From assembly GCA_032718475.1 (NCBI GenBank), contig JAUCBJ010003705.1, positions 1 through 31,625 on the forward strand: a stretch of DNA of 31,625 bases. The letters run 5' to 3'. Of the stretch, positions 28,317 to 31,625 are shown piece by piece. The notes under the pieces are model-generated. The model did not search any database and was not told the DNA's origin. It saw only the letters and a list, made by a program, of their open reading frames with translations. Each line of letters starts with the position of its first letter. Positions within the stretch are counted from its first letter, which is position 1. The DNA comes from Nemertoderma westbladi. Its lineage: Eukaryota > Xenacoelomorpha > Nemertodermatida > Nemertodermatidae. A program made the translations under genes and the position numbers.

Positions 28317-28404
28317 GGTCACATTTCGAATATCTCCTATGAGCGGTACAATATTTCAACCCCATTTTTCGGTTTTACCAGTGATATTATTTGTTCCCCA
28401 CCAA

Positions 28405-28535
28405 TGGACACTCCACCCATGATGCGACACCGCAAAATGTCTGTGAACACCGCTGACCACGAATTGTTGTCTACATTGTTAAGGCAAATGCGGGTTGATC
28501 CTGAGGAGGAAGTCTTCGATGAGAGGAAGATGTGA
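28405..28535 (+). pseudogene. Possible N-terminus of the gypsy gag
   Basis: MDTPPMMRHRKMSVNTADHE and LLSTLLRQMRVDPEEEVFDE form a plausible charged N-terminus just upstream of the gag core, then a stop. The link to the element is positional only. Confidence 0.3.
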
Positions 28536-28689
28536 AGTGACGACAGCATGAGTTTATTCAGTTAGTTCTACGAGGAGATGGAAATGTGACACATCAGGTT
28601 CGGACTCTGCCCCCGCATGGAGATCAAACCCGAAATCCTAGTGCACGAACATCTCTAACTGCACTAGCCCATTCTGCTGTGGCTGCCCT

Positions 28690-29202
28690 TCCAGTTCCTT
28701 TCAGGACACATATCCCGATTTTATTGCCTGGAGACAGAATTTTCGGGATTTCATCACACTACAACTACAGCATATGCCACTACTAGATTATGATGAACAG
28801 ATAGCCAGACCTCGATCAACACTCAGCGATGATTTAAAGCAGATGATTGAACACGATGCAATTGAAATTCAAGCTGTAAATCCAGATCAACCAACTGTCG
28901 ATGAAACTGTGGATGCGATTGGTCATTATCTACATAAATGGCAAAATCCATGGGTGGATCATATACGATTTGAAGCTCGTAAACAATGCCAAGGGGAATC
29001 TTTTGATGATTTCTATCTGCCGCTCTGTGATTTGGCAAAAGATGCGGATATCTGCAGTCAGGAATTCCATGACAAACGTATTGTGATCCGGATACAAGCT
29101 AGCCTTCAGTATACGGAGGTTGCCCGCCGTCTATCTGAAAAGGAGGAATTCCCAACTCTTCCAGAAGCAGTTGATTTCTGCCGAAGAGCTGAATCCGCAT
29201 AG
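28690..29202 (+). pseudogene. Ty3/gypsy Gag (capsid core)
   Basis: The frame contains FQDTYPDFIAWRQNFRDF, then MPLLDYDEQIARPRS at 28774, HYLHKWQNPWVDHIRFEARK and QCQGESFDDFYLPLCDLAKD. ADICSQEFHDKRIVIRI, LSEKEEFPTLPEAVDFCRRA and ESA follow, then a TAG stop. The motif F...RKQ..GES...F...L..LA is the retrotransposon gag (PF03732-like) pattern. The frame continues past the stop into the zinc-knuckle region, so the stop is probably a decay mutation. Confidence 0.72.
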
Positions 29203-29635
29203 AATAGCGATAAAAGAGGAAGTTCTACTGATAAGTCGAAATTACCACAGAGAGATTTTTCTCCTAGTCGTGGATGTGGCAGATGTGGTTATAAGATTCA
29301 TAAAGGGCCACATTGCCCAGCTGAAAAGGCAGAATGCAAATACTGCCATGCCCTTGGACATTTTGCCTCAGTTTGTTTTAAAAATAAGGCAAACTATTGT
29401 GATTCACCCCAGTCTTCGACAGGGTCTGCTAAACCTATCGCAAAGACTTATTCAGTCCAGATATTGAGAATAATATCTGTAGTTAATACACCCCAAATTC
29501 AGATCATAATCAGTCCAAAAGATTTTCCAGCTATGAGTTGTCATACTCAAGCAACTCCCGATACAGGAGCGGAGGTAACGCTGCTTCCCAAGCAGAAATT
29601 TAAGGACTTTGTTTTAGATTATGGATTACTCTGCC
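29203..29635 (+). pseudogene. Gypsy zinc knuckles and protease, first copy
   Basis: CGRCGYKIHKGPHC and CKYCHALGHFASVC are two intact C-x2-C-x4-H-x4-C knuckles. ATPDTGAEVTLLPKQKF holds an intact protease active site (DTGA). The segment from 29257 on is the first unit of a 379-bp tandem duplication, whose length is not a multiple of three. The copy therefore ends out of frame. Confidence 0.7.
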
Positions 29636-30014
29636 TTTTCTCCTAGTCGTGGATGTGGCAGCTGTGGTTATGAAATTCATAAAGGGCCACGTTGCCCAGC
29701 TGAAAAGACAGAATGCAATTACTGCCATGCCTTTGGAAATTTTGCCTCAGTTTGTTTTAAAAAGAAGGAAAATTATTGTGATTCACCCCAGTCTTCAACA
29801 GGGTCTGCTAAATCTATCGCAAAGACTTATTCAGTCCAGATATTGAGAATAAAATCTGTAGTTAATACTCCCCAAATTCAGGTAATAATCAGTCCGGAAG
29901 ATTTTCCAGCTATGAGTTGTCATACACATGAAACTCCCAATACAGGAGCGGAGGTAACGCTGCTTCCCGAGCAGAAATTTAAGGACTTTGGTTTAGATTA
30001 TGGATTACTCCACC
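29257..30014 (+). repeat. 379-bp tandem duplication in gypsy gag-protease
   Basis: 29257-29635 and 29636-30014 match closely (TTTTCTCCTAGTCGTGGATG begins both). Each spans knuckles to protease. The second copy carries more substitutions at key sites. Confidence 0.92.
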
Positions 30015-30442
30015 CATCAGACCTAAATATAGTTAATGCAAATCAGAAATCTTTGCCTTGTTGTGGAATGTTTGACAGTATTGTCCAATACAAACATGAA
30101 CAGGCTATGGTTCAAGTTAATGTTTGTCCAGTTGTCAAAGGAATGCTCCTTGACTGGCAAACTTATAAAAAACTAAATATAATCCCACAATCATTTCCAG
30201 AACCAATTCCACAGTCAACTATTGTTCATTCAGTTGCGAATACCTGGGATAATCTTCTAGTTGTAACCAATCAATGGATTTATAATCTCTCTAAAAATCC
30301 ACTAGAGGTCAAGATTGAGGCAGTGCGGTACAGACTGTTGGATGAATACAAAGATGTATTTAGTTTGGAAGGTGCTCTGAAACCAATGATGGGGGATCCA
30401 ATGAAAATTCAAATACGAGACAATGTGTCCTGTTCTGTCTGA
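29636..30442 (+). pseudogene. Gypsy zinc knuckles and protease, second copy, with RT start
   Basis: The open frame 29621-30442 reads CGSCGYEIHKGPRC and CNYCHAFGNFASVC (the knuckle His is Asn here). It continues with TPNTGAEVTLLPEQKF (the catalytic Asp of DTG is Asn), PCCGMFDSIVQYKHEQAMVQ and a linker ending before RT (RYRLLDEYKDVFSLEGAL). Both changes would abolish function, in contrast with the first copy. Confidence 0.7.
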
Positions 30443-30449
30443 CATCAGC

Positions 30450-30900
30450 CCACCAAGTCCCTTTCGCTCTCCATAGTAAAGTCCAATCTGAATTAAAGAA
30501 AATGGAGGAACAAGGGGTAATTGAGCGTATTGGAGATGTTACAACAATGTGGTACCATCCCCTAGTCAGAAAAGCAGATGGTGGAATCAGAATATGTATT
30601 GATTTTACCCATCTTAATAAAAGTTGTGATAGGCCATATCACCCTCAACGTACTCCGAAAGATGAAGTTGATTATGTTAATTTTTCAAATAAATATTTCA
30701 CGCGTATAAGGGATATTGGCAAATTCCTCTAGATGAAAAGAGTCAAGATTTATGCACATTTATTTGCTCAGAGGGTAGATTCCGCATCTTGCATGCACCC
30801 ATATTGGTGACCTCATATTCTCGGAAGTTGACAATCTCGAAAAAGTGGTCGATGATATATTAATACACACTGATACATTCGTAACACATGTTGAAACGGT
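30450..30900 (+). pseudogene. Ty3/gypsy reverse transcriptase fragments
   Basis: MEEQGVIERIGDVTTMWYHP, LVRKADGGIRICIDFTHLNK and SCDRPYHP (30502-30660) are RT motifs 1-2. Broken frames follow. VVDDILIHTDTFVTH (about 30850-30892) is the YVDD-type catalytic motif with its downstream helix. Sequence between them is deleted or shifted; RNase H is not recognisable. Confidence 0.72.
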
Positions 30901-31018
30901 GATTAATTTCGGAATCACTGCCATCATAATTCTATAACCCTAATTCCAAATAAAATTCTATTTCTGGCATACGTGGACTGTTATTCTTGCCAGATGTTGT
31001 TTCATTTGGCAAACGTTT

Positions 31019-31530
31019 TCCAAATCCTCATCACATCTTTAGTTACACTGGGATGCCAGTAAAGTTGAGATCTGATGGTGGTTCCCAGTTTACTTCTCGT
31101 GAGTTTGACATCTTTGATAATTGGTGATTGGAATTTCAATCATATTTTGAGTGCTCCTTGATGTCATCAGAGCAACCTGACTCGCCAAGTCTGCAGTTAA
31201 AGTGATGTCTCATTTAGTTGCAACCTCAACATCCAATGGAAATCAGGACATTGATGAATTTCATAAGGGTCTTATCGAATATCGAAATACGCCGAGGGAA
31301 CATTTCTGGCTCAATTGTTGTATGGTAGACCATTTCACTCATGCATACCCACCCACCATTCTGCTTTTGATAAAAAGTGGAAAGAGATTAACGAGTTTAG
31401 ATGATGAAGAAATGTGTAATGAAGAAAGCGCAAGATAGGTCTCAAATAACACGTAATCTTAACCCATTAGATGTTGGCAATATAGTTTGGATTCAAAATA
31501 GAATGTCTAGAAATTGGAAGTCTGAATAGA
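31019..31530 (+). pseudogene. Ty3/gypsy integrase fragments
   Basis: GMPVKLRSDGGSQFTSREFD (about 31050-31110) holds the second catalytic Asp (SDGGSQF). DEFHKGLIEYRNTPREHFW (about 31250-31310) is the end of the core. DRSQITRNLNPLDVGNIVWI and QNRMSRNW (31430-31520) resemble the C-terminal GPF/SH3-like part. Frames change between these pieces. Confidence 0.7.
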
Positions 31531-31625
31531 CAATACCAACAGGGATTCCCATGTTTCTGTAGTATACGAGATAGATCAAGGATCTGGACATCCTCCGTAT
31601 AAACATATATTGGTGTGAAGAAATA

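Larger units (their letters stand above)
26661..28404. other. Non-coding region upstream of the protease homolog
   Basis: I see no supported gene. It contains a perfect hairpin at 26989-27013, a 23-base G run at 27678-27700 and a short inverted repeat at 28076-28316. The first few hundred bases above 26660 should include the 5' UTR and promoter of the protease homolog, but no TATA box stands out. Confidence 0.5.
28405..31625 (+). mobile_element. Decayed Ty3/gypsy element, runs off the window
   Basis: Gag, zinc knuckles, protease, RT and integrase pieces occur in the Ty3/gypsy order on the plus strand, with stops, frameshifts and deletions throughout. No LTR was recognised inside the window. 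The element is older than the BEL/Pao copies, judging from its damage. Confidence 0.82.

Overview
This looks like a stretch of invertebrate animal nuclear genome, probably arthropod but not certainly. No bacterial gene layout is present. Most of it is transposable elements of several classes (BEL/Pao and Ty3/gypsy LTR elements, non-LTR fragments, a hAT-like foldback). Among them lie traces of one intron-containing host gene with GT..AG introns, a signal peptide and a trypsin-like fold. The organism was inferred only from these element families and from the gene structure.

Layout. 1-804: left flank, AT-rich, with a palindromic minisatellite. 805-20862: one BEL/Pao-type LTR retrotransposon lying on the minus strand, bounded by TG..CA and a 5-bp target duplication (acttt at 800-804 and 20863-20867). 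A second, related BEL/Pao element (9487-17379) is nested in its pol gene. That element has two 562-bp LTRs about 99.5% identical, its own 5-bp target duplication (tctat), and a polypurine tract. The outer copy keeps reverse transcriptase, RNase H and integrase but has lost gag-protease. The inner copy keeps gag-protease but has lost RT-RNase H-integrase. Both carry unusually long, low-complexity 5' coding regions (coiled coil, Asn-rich, Gly-rich repeats) and long tandem-repeat 3' regions. The outer element also holds a 5'-truncated non-LTR insertion in its first ORF (19399-19951), another non-LTR 3' end in RNase H (about 8323-8904), and a separate minus-strand coding block (1995-5003). That block combines a DEDD 3'-5' exonuclease-like domain with CCHC zinc knuckles and ends at a PPT/TG boundary of its own.

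20868-26660: diverged tandem repeats of about 160 bp, each centred on a GTGC(C/T)AGCAC-type palindrome. Next comes a minus-strand gene read from exon pieces at 26660 down to about 22990. It encodes a secreted trypsin-like (S1) protein in which the catalytic His, and probably the Ser, are replaced. A 1,408-bp hAT-like foldback element (23145-24552, 8-bp target duplication) sits inside it. 26661-28400: non-coding, with hairpins, a 23-G run and a short inverted repeat. 28405-31625: a decayed plus-strand Ty3/gypsy element (gag, zinc knuckles, protease, RT, integrase pieces) with an internal 379-bp tandem duplication, running off the window edge.

The two most unusual items are the exonuclease/zinc-knuckle ORF carried within the LTR element and the interrupted S1 pseudoprotease gene. 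All homology calls come from motif reading only; no database search was possible.
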